From Phyllobacterium lublinensis (GTDB lineage Bacteria; Pseudomonadota; Alphaproteobacteria; Rhizobiales; Rhizobiaceae), in contig NZ_JAIUDQ010000002.1 in NCBI RefSeq assembly GCF_020164435.1, positions 1 through 64,000 of the forward strand: 64,000 nucleotides of DNA, given 5' to 3'. Below are positions 34,604 through 44,238 of the stretch, in pieces. The notes below the pieces were generated by a model. It made no database searches. It saw nothing but the letters and a program-made list of their open reading frames with translations, and had not been told where the DNA came from. The translations under genes and the position numbers were made by a program. The stretch's first letter is position 1; the number at the start of each line of letters is the position of its first letter.

Positions 34604-35001
34604 AGGTGTTCCTCCGTAGCGGCGACCGGACGGCGAACACTTGAGCAGTCGCGTCCGGAAGATCGCCTGTTTTGACGGTTCTCTAGTATCCCTCCCGCGC
34701 GCGCCGCTCACATAGAATCCTCGGGCGAGGCCATAAGATTCGGGGACATCGAATAGCAGCGCGTCGCCATAAGATTCTCGGAAACTGTATTTTCGCAGGC
34801 GATTGGATGTTCTAGCTCTAACAAACATTGCAATGGCGAACAGCGTCATTGGCCAGTGTTTGAGCGGGAGGAGGACCCGATCAACCGGGCTGCAATCACA
34901 GGTGATCCCGCAAGGAACGCACCAGCGGGGAACCGGTACCGTACGAAGTGAGGAGAATTGGAATACGAGGGCAGGCGAAGTAATAACAAAGGGAGGAACC
35001 A
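34604..35001. promoter_or_regulatory. Divergent control region between decarboxylase-like and tctC genes
   Basis: About 400 bases without a credible gene separate two divergent transcription units, so promoters for both must lie here. I could not identify a confident -35/-10 pair or operator. A LysR-type regulator encoded at 40753 is a candidate for binding here. Confidence 0.45.
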
Positions 35002-36036
35002 TTGAACGTCATCAACGCATTCAGAACTTCCGGATTGACACTGGCACTATGCCTGTCTGCACATTCGGTCGCATCGGCCCAGACGGTCGAGGAATTCTAC
35101 AAGGCAAACACGGTCACGCTGGTCGTCAGCGCCGCTCCCGGGGGAGCTGCGGACTTCTTTGCCCGAGAATTCCTGCCTTATCTGTCCAAGTACATTCCCG
35201 GCCAGCCAAAAATAATCGTCGAGAACCAGCCAGGTGCCGGCGGCATGGTCACAGCGCTTCAATTGCAAAGCACGCGGCCTCGCGACGGTACCGTGATTGC
35301 GCTTCTGCAGCGCAACAACATGTATCTGCCGCTGGTGTCCGAGGAAAACAAGGCATTCGATCCACGTCAGATCAAGTGGCTGGGCAGCCTGAACAAGGAA
35401 AACTACACGGTCGCCGCATGGGATTCTGCCCCGGTCAAGAAGGCGGAGGATCTGTTTACCACCACGCTGAAGATCGGCTCGACCTCGTTCGCCAACGAGA
35501 ATCGCACTTTCCCCGCCATGCTCAATCAGTATTTCGGTACCAAGTTCGATATCGTCACGGGCTATGAAGGCAGTGAGGCGATCGGTCTTGCGATGGAGCG
35601 CGGCGAGGTCCAGGGTCGCATGCTGACCGTCAACAACCTTACCGCAGGCAATGAAGCCGGTTGGGTCAAGGAAGGGAAGCTGCACGTCATCGTACAAGTT
35701 GGCGTGGAGAAAAGCCCTGCGTTTCCTGATGTTCCGAACATCACGGAATTCAGCAAGGACCCGGAGGTTTTGGCATTGGCCAACTTCATGTTCGCTCCGC
35801 TCAATGCCGGCCGGCCGTTCGCCGTACCGCCTGGCATCCCGGAAGATCGCCTTGCCGCACTCCGCAAGGCTTTTGATGAGGCGGCGGCCGACCCGGACTT
35901 CCTGGCAGCCATGAAAAAGATGAACTCATCGGTCGAGCCGATCACGGGTCAGGAGGTCGAGGCAATCATCGCATCGCTCTACGCGACACCGGAATCGGTG
36001 GTCGCCAAGGTCAAGGCATTGATGACACCGCAATAA
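35002..36036 (+). CDS. tctC: Tripartite tricarboxylate transporter binding protein TctC (1)
   Basis: A 344-residue periplasmic protein of the Bug/TctC family. A signal peptide ends at ASAQ (residue 27), the mature protein starts TVEEFYKANTVTLVVSAAPG, and IIVENQPGAGGMVTALQL is the family motif. The start codon is TTG behind AAGGGAGGAACCA. A close paralogue follows 71 bases downstream and the TctA-type membrane protein after it, giving two alternative receptors for one transporter. Substrates of such systems are di- and tricarboxylates. Confidence 0.9.
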   Translation: MNVINAFRTSGLTLALCLSAHSVASAQTVEEFYKANTVTLVVSAAPGGAADFFAREFLPYLSKYIPGQPKIIVENQPGAGGMVTALQLQSTRPRDGTVIALLQRNNMYLPLVSEENKAFDPRQIKWLGSLNKENYTVAAWDSAPVKKAEDLFTTTLKIGSTSFANENRTFPAMLNQYFGTKFDIVTGYEGSEAIGLAMERGEVQGRMLTVNNLTAGNEAGWVKEGKLHVIVQVGVEKSPAFPDVPNITEFSKDPEVLALANFMFAPLNAGRPFAVPPGIPEDRLAALRKAFDEAAADPDFLAAMKKMNSSVEPITGQEVEAIIASLYATPESVVAKVKALMTPQ

Positions 36037-36107
36037 CCAAGGTGTTTGCAACGGAAAATGGTCGACAGCCCAAAGCTTTCGACCCAAGAATAAATCAGGA
36101 GGATCCA

Positions 36108-37142
36108 ATGAAACTGCTTAAAATGGTGAGGATCGCGGGTGCTGTATTCGGCGCTGGTCTTGTTCTGACTGGCGCTGCTCAGGCCCAGACGGTCGAGGAA
36201 TTCTACAAAGGCAAAAACCTGACATTCATCATCAGTGCTGCTGCTGGCGGCTCCACGGACTTTTTCGGTCGGGCCTTTGCAAAGTATTATGCAAAGCACA
36301 TCCCCGGTCAGCCCAACGTGATCGTTGTCAATCAGCCGGGTGCCGGGGGCCTGCTGGTCGGAACGCAGCTCCAGACCACCCAGCCGCGTGACGGAACGGT
36401 GGTTGCACTCCTGCAGCGCAACAATCTCTACCTGCCGCTGGTATCGGACGAGAACAAGGAATTCGATCCACGCAAGGTGAACTGGCTCGGCAGCCTGAAC
36501 AAGGAAGAATATGCCATTACTTCGTGGGAAACCTCTCCGGTCAAGAAAACCGAGGACCTGTTCACGACCCAGATGACGATGGGCGCAACGGGCTATGCCA
36601 ACGAAACCCGCACCATCCCGGCGCTCATGAACGAGTATCTGGGGACCAAATTTGACATTGTCATGGGCTATCAGGGCAGCGAAGAAGTGGGCCTCGCCAT
36701 GGAACGCGGGGAGGTCAATGGAAAGGCCGGCACGGTCAGCAACCTCGCGACCGGCGCTGAAGCAGGGTGGGTCAAGGATGGCAAGCTGAAGGTTCTGATG
36801 CAGATCGCCATGCAGCCGAATCCGAGCCTTCCGGAAGTGCCCAACATCATGACCTACATCAAGGATCCTGATGTGAAGTCGCTGTTCACCTTCATGGTTT
36901 CGCCCTTCGAGGCTGGCCGTCCGATGGCGGCACCGCCGGAAGTGCCTGCTGATCGCCTCGAAGCCTTGCGCAAGGCCTTTGACGATGCTGCCGCAGATCC
37001 GGAATTCATCGCCGATCTGAAGAAGGTGAACTCAACCGTCGAACCGGTATCCGGCGTTGCGGTGCAGGAGATCGTCGAGAATCTCTACAAGACGCCGCAA
37101 CCCGTTCTTGATAAGGTCAAGGCGCTCATCAAGAAGCAATAG
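36108..37142 (+). CDS. tctC: Tripartite tricarboxylate transporter binding protein TctC (2)
   Basis: A 344-residue paralogue of the gene upstream, same length and about two-thirds identical by eye. It has a signal peptide ending AAQAQ, then TVEEFYKGKNLTFIISAAAG and VIVVNQPGAGGLLVG. The residues between strands differ (for example TGYANETRT against TSFANENRT), so ligand preference may differ. CAGGAGGATCCA precedes the ATG at 36108. A stable hairpin follows the stop. Confidence 0.9.
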   Translation: MKLLKMVRIAGAVFGAGLVLTGAAQAQTVEEFYKGKNLTFIISAAAGGSTDFFGRAFAKYYAKHIPGQPNVIVVNQPGAGGLLVGTQLQTTQPRDGTVVALLQRNNLYLPLVSDENKEFDPRKVNWLGSLNKEEYAITSWETSPVKKTEDLFTTQMTMGATGYANETRTIPALMNEYLGTKFDIVMGYQGSEEVGLAMERGEVNGKAGTVSNLATGAEAGWVKDGKLKVLMQIAMQPNPSLPEVPNIMTYIKDPDVKSLFTFMVSPFEAGRPMAAPPEVPADRLEALRKAFDDAAADPEFIADLKKVNSTVEPVSGVAVQEIVENLYKTPQPVLDKVKALIKKQ

Positions 37143-37160
37143 CCTCAAACGCTGCGTGAA

Positions 37161-37194
37161 GCGGTTCGCGTGTAGAAAACACCATGCGAACCGC
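37161..37194 (+). other. Hairpin between tctC and the tctA-type gene
   Basis: A perfect 9-bp stem (37161-37169 with 37186-37194) in the 127-base gap, without a U tract. It likely tunes expression between the abundant binding protein and the membrane subunit. Confidence 0.5.
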
Positions 37195-37269
37195 AAAGCC
37201 TTGTGCCGGTCTTGAACCGTGGTTTCGCCATGGGCGAACAAACCTTTCTGGAAAATTGGGAGAGAAATT

Positions 37270-39360
37270 GTGGCACCTGACGTAAGCATGCTCGGAGCAG
37301 CCTGGGACGCTTTGGTAATCCTGTCTGATCCGATGCGTCTGGCGGTTCTTGCCCTGGCTGCGCTGCTGGGCGTAATCCTGGGCATCCTGCCGGGTATCGG
37401 TGGACTCGCCGGGACAGCGCTCTTGCTGCCTTTCACGTTCACCATGGACCCCTATACGGCGTTTGCCTTCCTTCTCGGTCTCGGGGCGACCACGTCGACA
37501 GGCGATCCTATTCCGGCGGTTCTGTTCGGTGTGCCCGGTGGCGCAGGGTCGGCCGCGACCGTGCTCGATGGCTTGCCCATGGCGCGGCGAGGTGAAGCCG
37601 GTCGCGCGCTTAGTGCGTCCTACATGTCGTCTCTCATGGGCGGCCTGTTCGGTGCAGTCCTGATGGGTGCCGCCGTTCCGGTCCTGCGGCCCATCATGCT
37701 CAATGTCGGCACGCCCGAAATGGCGGCACTGGCGATCCTTGGTCTGTCCATGGTCGCGGCTCTCAGCGGCAACGCGCCCCTGCGCGGACTTGCAGCCGCC
37801 TGCATCGGCATCATCATCGCAATGATCGGCACTGATCCGCGCACCGGCACATTCAGGTGGACGTTCGACACGCTCTATCTCTGGGATGGCATGCCCCTGG
37901 TCCCGATTACGCTCGGGCTGTTTGCCTTGCCGGAACTGTGCGACCTTGCGATCGGCAGAAACTCCATCTCGGAAGGAGCACGTTACAGCATCAAGTCGGG
38001 AATGTGGCTGGGTGCGCAGGACTGCTTCAGGCACTGGTGGCTGATCCTGCGCTGCAGCTGGATCGGCGCCGCCCTTGGCGCGGTGCCGGGAATTGGCGGC
38101 GCAGTCGTGGACTGGATGGCCTATGGACATGCGGCGCGAACCGAGAAGGACGCAGACAAGACATTCGGAAAGGGTGACGTTCGTGGCGTGATCGCATCTG
38201 AAAGCGCCAACAACGCGAAGGAGGGCGGCTCGCTGCTCACGACGGTCGCCTTTGGTATCCCCGGCAGCGCCGGCATGGCGATCATCCTCGGCGCGTTCAT
38301 CGCCCAGGGGCTCATTCCAGGGCCGGACATGCTCGGCAAGAACCTCGCCATCACCTATTCGATGGTGTGGAGCATAGCCATCGCCAACATCATAGGCGCT
38401 GGGCTTTGCTATCTGTTCAGCGGGCAGTTTGCGAAGCTGGCCACTCTTCGGTACACGCTCATTCTGCCGGTGGTGCTCAGCATCATCTATATCGGCGCCT
38501 TCGGCGGATCGCGCCAATGGGGCGATCTGTTCGCATTGCTCGCATTCGGCATTCTCGGCTGGGTGATGAAGCGCATGAGGTGGCCACGCCCGCCGCTGAT
38601 CCTCGGCGTCGTCCTGGGGGCCTCGATCGAACGCTACATGTTCATCTCCATAAAGCTGGATGGCGCTGGCTGGCTCTTCCATCCTGTCGTTCTAGTCTTC
38701 TTTGCCATCGCCGGCTACGGGCTGCTTGGACCGTTCATCAAGAAGTCCCGGGAGAAACGCCGTGCGATAGCCGCGGGCGAAATTGCCGCAAAGTCTGCAA
38801 AACCCGCAAATGGCAACAGATTTTCGTTCCACCTTGCCGATTTGTTCCCGGCGGCCCTGTTCGTCGCCATTGCCACGCTGCTTTACCAGACGCTTGGCTG
38901 GTCGGGGCAATCGGCACTGGTTCCGCGCATCGTCTGCATTGTCGCGCTGTTTGCGATTGGTGCAAGCCTCCTGCAGGGCGCTTGGGGCCGGACGGAAGGC
39001 CTGAGCTTTGCCAAGCAGGCGGAAGCGGAGGCAATGGAAGGGCTGCACATGGATACGCAGAGCGACACCGACCATGTCGATCAACGCGATATTCTACTGC
39101 GCGCCGGCATGTTCTTTGGATGGCTTATCGCCTTCATGGCATCCATGGCGATCATCGGGCTCATTCCAACGATACCGCTTTTCGTCATCGCCTTCATGCG
39201 CGTTGAGGCGCGTGAACCTTGGAAAATCGTCCTGCCACAGGCAATCCTGTTGACGATCTTCGTCTACGTGGTCTTCGACAAACTGCTCAACCTGCCTTGG
39301 CCGCAGACACTCATGCACCATCTGTTCCCGGCATTCGCAAGCCTTATACCATCCATGTAA
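37270..39360 (+). CDS. TctA-TctB fusion, tricarboxylate transporter membrane protein
   Basis: A 696-residue integral membrane protein. Residues 1-500 are the TctA domain: LLGVILGILPGIGGLAGTAL, TSTGDPIPAVLFGVPGGAGS, and the second PGIGGAVVDWMAYGHA repeat. Residues about 535-690 contain four further hydrophobic segments like the small subunit TctB (DUF1468). In classical systems tctA and tctB are separate genes. The GTG at 37270 follows GGGAGAGAAATT. Together with the two TctC proteins it completes the importer. Confidence 0.88.
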   Translation: MAPDVSMLGAAWDALVILSDPMRLAVLALAALLGVILGILPGIGGLAGTALLLPFTFTMDPYTAFAFLLGLGATTSTGDPIPAVLFGVPGGAGSAATVLDGLPMARRGEAGRALSASYMSSLMGGLFGAVLMGAAVPVLRPIMLNVGTPEMAALAILGLSMVAALSGNAPLRGLAAACIGIIIAMIGTDPRTGTFRWTFDTLYLWDGMPLVPITLGLFALPELCDLAIGRNSISEGARYSIKSGMWLGAQDCFRHWWLILRCSWIGAALGAVPGIGGAVVDWMAYGHAARTEKDADKTFGKGDVRGVIASESANNAKEGGSLLTTVAFGIPGSAGMAIILGAFIAQGLIPGPDMLGKNLAITYSMVWSIAIANIIGAGLCYLFSGQFAKLATLRYTLILPVVLSIIYIGAFGGSRQWGDLFALLAFGILGWVMKRMRWPRPPLILGVVLGASIERYMFISIKLDGAGWLFHPVVLVFFAIAGYGLLGPFIKKSREKRRAIAAGEIAAKSAKPANGNRFSFHLADLFPAALFVAIATLLYQTLGWSGQSALVPRIVCIVALFAIGASLLQGAWGRTEGLSFAKQAEAEAMEGLHMDTQSDTDHVDQRDILLRAGMFFGWLIAFMASMAIIGLIPTIPLFVIAFMRVEAREPWKIVLPQAILLTIFVYVVFDKLLNLPWPQTLMHHLFPAFASLIPSM

Positions 39361-39386
39361 GCCTACTGGCCGGGAACGCCCATCTG

Positions 39387-39421
39387 AGCGCCGCCCCGTG
39401 TGGAAATTGCGGGACGGCGCT
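39387..39421 (+). terminator. Hairpin after the TctAB gene
   Basis: A 12-bp stem with one mismatch (39387-39398 with 39410-39421) and 11-nt loop lies in the gap before the MFS gene. No U tract is present, so termination may be partial. Confidence 0.45.
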
Positions 39422-39447
39422 GATCGTCAGGAAACAGGATATTCAGA

Positions 39448-40704
39448 GTGAATTTAGTCCCGATTGCTGAAAAAGCAGCACAGGCAGATGAACAGTCCCC
39501 GTTCTCAGATCCCGACGTCATCCGCTTGCTGTGCGGCCGGTTTCTCTGGATCGCCGGCACCCAGATCTGCAACGTCGCAATTGGCTGGTTCATCTACGAC
39601 CTGACACGAAGCGCCTGGTCGCTTGGCCTTGTCGGCCTTGCAGCATTCGCACCCAAGCTGCTTCTCAGTCTCGTGGCCGGTGTCGTCGCGGATCGCTATG
39701 ACAGGCGATGGATCGCAGCAATATGCCTCGCCAGCAGTGGCCTGGTCGGCCTCGGGCTGCTGTTTGCGGTCGTGAATCCTGGCACCTCCATTGGCGCCAT
39801 ATACATTCTCTTCATGGTTTCCGGGGCGGCGAGGAGCTTTGCGGGACCTGCGATCCAGGCAATGATCGCCAACGTTGTCCCCCGTGCGCAGTTCAGCCGG
39901 GTCGTTGGAATGTCGTCCTCGGTCGGGCAGACTGCTATCGTTATGGGACCGATGTTGGGTGGATTTTTGTACATCGGGGGAGCTTGGCTCCCTTTCGCCT
40001 GCGCCTCGGCATCCTTCCTTGTGGCAAGCGCCCTTTATCTCGGCATCCGTAAGCACAATCACACTACGTCCAAGGAGCCGGTGAAGTTCTCCGACGCGCT
40101 TGCCGGACTCGTCTTCATGTGGCATCGCCCCGTGATCCTGGGGGCGATTTCGCTGGACATGTTCTGCGTGCTTCTCGGCGGGGCAACGGCCCTCCTTCCC
40201 ATCATAGCCAGTGAAATTCTGCATATCGGACCATTGGGACTTGGATTGCTGCGCGCCATGCCTGGCGTCGGCGCGATTACCCTCGGCATCGTCCTGTCCT
40301 ATCGCCCGATCGAGCGCCGGGCAGGGGCAAAGCTCTTTACGGCAACGACCATCTTTGGATTGGCCACTATCGGCCTCGGTCTGTCGGCGAATTTCTACCT
40401 GTCGTGTCTGTTCTTGTGGATCATCGGCGCGTCTGACGTGTTTAGCGTCGTCATCCGGCAGACGCTCGTCCAGAGCGACACGCCGGATGCCATGCGTGGT
40501 CGCGTTGCGGCCGTAAACACGCTCTTCATCGGTGCCTCCAACGAACTTGGCGAGTTTGAATCCGGCGCGACCGCCGCGTTGTTCGGATTGGCGCCCGCGA
40601 TCCTGCTCGGCGGCGCCGGAACAGTCGCAGTTTCGATCCTGTGGGCCATGATATTCCCGAATCTGAGGCGCCGTGACAGACTTGTCCGGTCATCGGCGAC
40701 GTGA
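39448..40704 (+). CDS. MFS transporter, EntS/DHA3-like
   Basis: A 418-residue major facilitator with 10-12 hydrophobic segments. WFIYDLTRSAWSLGLVGLAAF and VAGVVADRYDRRWI (the motif-A loop) with SGAARSFAGPAIQAMIANVVP are typical of the DHA3/EntS-type exporters. The start is GTG at 39448 behind GGAAACAGGAT. Its position between the Tct importer and the LysR gene suggests efflux of a pathway intermediate, but exporters of this class are broad, so the substrate is unknown. Confidence 0.82.
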   Translation: MNLVPIAEKAAQADEQSPFSDPDVIRLLCGRFLWIAGTQICNVAIGWFIYDLTRSAWSLGLVGLAAFAPKLLLSLVAGVVADRYDRRWIAAICLASSGLVGLGLLFAVVNPGTSIGAIYILFMVSGAARSFAGPAIQAMIANVVPRAQFSRVVGMSSSVGQTAIVMGPMLGGFLYIGGAWLPFACASASFLVASALYLGIRKHNHTTSKEPVKFSDALAGLVFMWHRPVILGAISLDMFCVLLGGATALLPIIASEILHIGPLGLGLLRAMPGVGAITLGIVLSYRPIERRAGAKLFTATTIFGLATIGLGLSANFYLSCLFLWIIGASDVFSVVIRQTLVQSDTPDAMRGRVAAVNTLFIGASNELGEFESGATAALFGLAPAILLGGAGTVAVSILWAMIFPNLRRRDRLVRSSAT

Positions 40705-40752
40705 GGCCGGCGGGCTTTGAAGGTCGATGCCATAATGTGCTAATAGTTGGAT

Positions 40753-41994
40753 ATGGTCACAATGATCGCGCGTGAACCCAAAATATTCTTTCCCAGCCTG
40801 ACGCAGCTGAGGGCGTTCTCCGAAGCCGCACGCCTGGACAGCATTTCGCGGGCGTCCGAAGAGCTTCGCAGGTCGCAGTCGGCGGTCACCCAGGCGATTC
40901 AGAACCTTGAAGTCGAGCTCAATGTGTCGCTGCTGGCCCGGACAAGCACCGGATCCTATCTCACCGATATGGGGCGAATTCTGCACCGGCGGGCTGCCGC
41001 CTGCTTTTCGAGAATGGATATCGGCCTTCAGGATATCTCTGATGATGATCCGATCAGCCTGGCAAGAGCATCTGCCGTCGCCCGCAGGATTACGAAATCG
41101 CAGATTCTTGCGCTGATCGCGGTTAACGAACATGGCTCGTTCGCGCAAGCGGCACGTCATGTACAGGTCTCGCTCACATCGCTTCACCGCTCGGCCCGGA
41201 GTTTGGAACATCAGGTCGGGCGTAAGCTGTTCAAGAACACGGCCCAGGGGGCCACCACCAACGAGGCAGGCGCAAAACTGTCGAATCATCTGCTTCTGGC
41301 AATCCGCGAGCTGGAATGGGCAGAGGAAGAAATAAGGGCCCAGAAGGGCGTCCTTCGTGGTCGTCTCCTTGTGGGCTCCCTCATGCTTGCCGGCAGCTAT
41401 TTCATCTCGCTTGAGCTCGTTCACTTCATTCCGAAATATCCTGAGGTCAAAATCAACCTCGTCAACGGAACATATGATGTCCTGCTGACCAAACTCCGCT
41501 CGGGAACAATGGATTTTCTACTGGGAATCCTGAAGAATCCGCCGCCAATTGATGATGTGACCGAGGAAATCCTGGGATATGACCCCTATGTCATCGCCGT
41601 TGGCCGGCAGCATCCCCTGACATCCAAAAAGAAAGTCACTCTTGAAGATTTGCGCGCTTCGGAATGGCTGTTGCCGCAAACCAGCGCCCACAGGCGGGGC
41701 GCCTTCGACCGGTTGTTCAAGAGCGGATCGCTACCTCGCTACAACATAGAGACGCATTCGCTTCCGACCATTTTCGTGATGCTGGCAAGCGGTGATCGCA
41801 TGGCGCTTCTCACCCAGTCTGAGCTGGCTTTCGAACAAAGGCTTGGCAATCAGCTCGTAGCACTCAACTACAAAATAGATGAGCCGCCGGCCGCGCTTGG
41901 CGTTACGTGCCGAAAGAATTGGGAGCCGACGCGCTTGCAACGAACATTCCTCGACTTCCTGAGAGAACAGGCCAAGGCGCGTCTGGCGCAATAG
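40753..41994 (+). CDS. LysR-type regulator with two N-terminal HTH domains
   Basis: A 413-residue regulator, over 100 residues longer than usual LysR proteins (about 300). Residues 15-73 form one HTH_1 domain (LTQLRAFSEAARLDSISRAS) and residues 112-172 a second (ITKSQILALIAVNEHGSFAQ). From about residue 185 a normal LysR effector domain begins with GRLLVGSLMLAGSY. A TTG six bases earlier could also serve as start, and no ribosome-binding site is clear. It sits in the middle of the polycarboxylate gene set and is its only encoded regulator, so it likely controls these operons. Confidence 0.86.
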   Translation: MVTMIAREPKIFFPSLTQLRAFSEAARLDSISRASEELRRSQSAVTQAIQNLEVELNVSLLARTSTGSYLTDMGRILHRRAAACFSRMDIGLQDISDDDPISLARASAVARRITKSQILALIAVNEHGSFAQAARHVQVSLTSLHRSARSLEHQVGRKLFKNTAQGATTNEAGAKLSNHLLLAIRELEWAEEEIRAQKGVLRGRLLVGSLMLAGSYFISLELVHFIPKYPEVKINLVNGTYDVLLTKLRSGTMDFLLGILKNPPPIDDVTEEILGYDPYVIAVGRQHPLTSKKKVTLEDLRASEWLLPQTSAHRRGAFDRLFKSGSLPRYNIETHSLPTIFVMLASGDRMALLTQSELAFEQRLGNQLVALNYKIDEPPAALGVTCRKNWEPTRLQRTFLDFLREQAKARLAQ

Positions 41995-42258
41995 CGGCGA
42001 CCTGTCGACCAGCATGATCTACTGATTCTTCTTGCCGCCCCGTGCGCCCCCGCACGCGGCAGATGGCCGTCTTGTGGGTGTTTTCGCTGCCCGCTTCACA
42101 AAAACAGATGGCATCGAACATCAATGGAATTTGATTTGCGACCCTCCAAAAGGCGAGTTTCAGCCAGCAAAGAATTGTGCTGGGATCGGTGAAGCAGAGC
42201 AGGTGGACACTCCGTCCGCCGCGTCGTTTCGGGATAGCCATCCAGCCCGCCAGAATGG

Positions 42259-43260
42259 ATGAAACGCTTGGAAACGAAGCTAGCCCCCGTAACTTTGGAC
42301 GTCGCCTTGCGCAAGCAGGGCCATACAGATGATCTGCGCGATGGCGTAGTGAAAATCCGCGGGGTAGGCCTCAATCATATCGATGTCCAACCCGCCATAG
42401 CGGCTTACCGGCGGATGGTGCGTGACGTCGAGTTTGACCTCTGCGAAATGGCGCCGACAACCTATTACATTGCCCGCGCGCACGGTGCTCCATTCAAGGC
42501 ATTGCCAATCTTCCTCACCCGGCGGTTCCATCACCTCGGTTTCGTTGTGCGTGACGATGCGGGCATCAGGAGTCCGAAGGATCTCGAAGGCAAGAAGGTC
42601 GGTGTGCGCGCCTACTCGGTAACCACCGGGGTCTGGGGCCGCGGTATCCTCGCCAATGAATATGGCGTCGACATATCCAAGGTGACGTGGGTCGTCGATG
42701 ACGAGGAGCACGTGCAGCAGTTGCAGCTGCCCGACAATGTCGAGCACGTACCGGCAGGCAGGTCTCTGGCGTCAATGATGGCATCGGGTGAAATCCAGGC
42801 AGGTTTCACTGCAAATGCCGGCATCGGTCGCGAAGGACCGCCGCAACCGGGCTGGGAAGCGAAAAAGCATACCGAAACCACCTCTTACAAGGAGCTTTGG
42901 CCAAACGGTCTCGAGCTCAGCGCGCAATGGTTTCGGCGCACCGGAATCTATCCCTTTCACGGACTTGTGGTGGTCAAGGACTCTGTCCTGAATGCCCATC
43001 CATGGATTGCCGACGAACTGTTCAGGGCATTTTCACAAGCCAAGGAGAATTGGCTGAAGCGGTTGCACGCGGGCGAAGCGACGAGTGCTGAAGATCTGGA
43101 ATACAAGCACTTTTCCGCCATCGTCGGCGATGACCCGCTTCCCTACGGGATTGCCGAAAATCTCCCGACGATCGAGGCGCTTATCGATTACTCGGTCCAG
43201 CAGAAACTCATGCCCAGGAGACTGTCGGTAGACGAGCTGTTCGTCGACGCAAAAGCATAG
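42259..43260 (+). CDS. 4,5-dihydroxyphthalate decarboxylase family protein (alpha type, copy 3)
   Basis: A 333-residue alpha-type member. VEFDLCEMAPTTYYIARAHG, ALPIFLTRRFHHLGFVVR, LEGKKVGVRAYSVTTGVW and VTWVVDDEEHVQQLQLPDNV match the copies at 27601 and 33623. It opens the operon that runs through LigJ, the aldolase, the TcuA-like enzyme and PrpD, about 260 bases after the LysR gene. That gap shows a GC hairpin near 42040 and no gene. There is no signal peptide. Confidence 0.8.
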   Translation: MKRLETKLAPVTLDVALRKQGHTDDLRDGVVKIRGVGLNHIDVQPAIAAYRRMVRDVEFDLCEMAPTTYYIARAHGAPFKALPIFLTRRFHHLGFVVRDDAGIRSPKDLEGKKVGVRAYSVTTGVWGRGILANEYGVDISKVTWVVDDEEHVQQLQLPDNVEHVPAGRSLASMMASGEIQAGFTANAGIGREGPPQPGWEAKKHTETTSYKELWPNGLELSAQWFRRTGIYPFHGLVVVKDSVLNAHPWIADELFRAFSQAKENWLKRLHAGEATSAEDLEYKHFSAIVGDDPLPYGIAENLPTIEALIDYSVQQKLMPRRLSVDELFVDAKA

Positions 43261-43298
43261 AACTCGCGAAGTCAAAGAATAAACTGGAGGAAATGTCC

Positions 43299-44189
43299 AT
43301 GGTTCAGGCCCAAGCCGCCGCGACGAAAAAATTGAAGGTCAAGACGCTTCTCGGTGCGAAACCGTGGAACGAACCGCTGCGCAACAATTCAATTGTTTCA
43401 GATGTTGTCGATTTCGATTTTTACGATGCCGAAGAGATCAGCGACGAATTCAAGCCGATGGTGCGGGAGCTGGCCTATGACTGCGGCGAGCTGGCGATCG
43501 TTACATTTCTGCAGGCAATGGCCTACGGCAAACCTCTCGTTCTTTTGCCGTTCGTCGTGTCGGGCAAGTTCCATCACAAGAGCTTCGCATACAATTCGGA
43601 ACTGGGTGAGCTGACGCCTTCGACACTTGCCGGCAAGCGTATCGGTGTGAGGACCTATTCGCAGACCACTGGCGTCTGGGTGCGCGGCATCCTGCAGAAT
43701 GATTATGGCGCTGATTTCAGCAAGTCCACATTCATCACGTTCGACGATGCGCATCTGGCCGAACATACCGATCCGGCCAACTGCGTGCGCGCGGCGGCCG
43801 GCAAGAAGCTCATTCCCATGCTGTTGGGAGGGGAACTCGATGCAGGTCTGCTTGGCAGCAACATGCCGAAAGACCCCAAGCTGAAGACCCTTATTCCAAA
43901 TCCGCCGGAAGCCGAGAAGGAGTGGGAGGCAAAGCATGGCGTGACGCCAATCAACCACATGTTCGTTGTGACCAGGGAACTTGCTGACAACCGCCCCGAT
44001 GCCGTCCGATCCATCTTCGACATGTTGGCGGAAGCTCGCTCCAGAACGAAGTCCGAGTTTCCGGTCGGGCTCGATGGCAACTGGAAGGCCCTGGAGCTAG
44101 TGAGCGAGTACGCCTTCCAGCAGGGCGTCATCCCGCGGCGCTTTTCCATAGACGAGCTGTTCGCCGACGCTGCCAGGATCCTGCGCTGA
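43299..44189 (+). CDS. 4,5-dihydroxyphthalate decarboxylase family protein (beta type, copy 2)
   Basis: A 296-residue beta-type member, partner of the gene just upstream. LAYDCGELAIVTFLQAMAYG, LLPFVVSGKFHHKSF and GVRTYSQTTGVWVRGIL correspond to the copy at 28587. Two in-frame ATGs are available. GGAGG ends at 43290, so the ATG at 43299 has the normal spacing and the one at 43293 is too close. The repeated alpha-beta order supports a functional pair. Confidence 0.8.
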   Translation: MVQAQAAATKKLKVKTLLGAKPWNEPLRNNSIVSDVVDFDFYDAEEISDEFKPMVRELAYDCGELAIVTFLQAMAYGKPLVLLPFVVSGKFHHKSFAYNSELGELTPSTLAGKRIGVRTYSQTTGVWVRGILQNDYGADFSKSTFITFDDAHLAEHTDPANCVRAAAGKKLIPMLLGGELDAGLLGSNMPKDPKLKTLIPNPPEAEKEWEAKHGVTPINHMFVVTRELADNRPDAVRSIFDMLAEARSRTKSEFPVGLDGNWKALELVSEYAFQQGVIPRRFSIDELFADAARILR

Positions 44190-44238
44190 GGCCACCCTAA
44201 CCCTGCACATTCACCGCAAGTAAAAGTGAGCGGATAAA

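Noticed and set aside
34604-35002. Minus-strand frame extending the decarboxylase-like protein by 133 residues
   Set aside because: The extension has no recognisable sequence, while the ATG at 34603 has an ideal ribosome-binding site and gives the same length as the paralogue.
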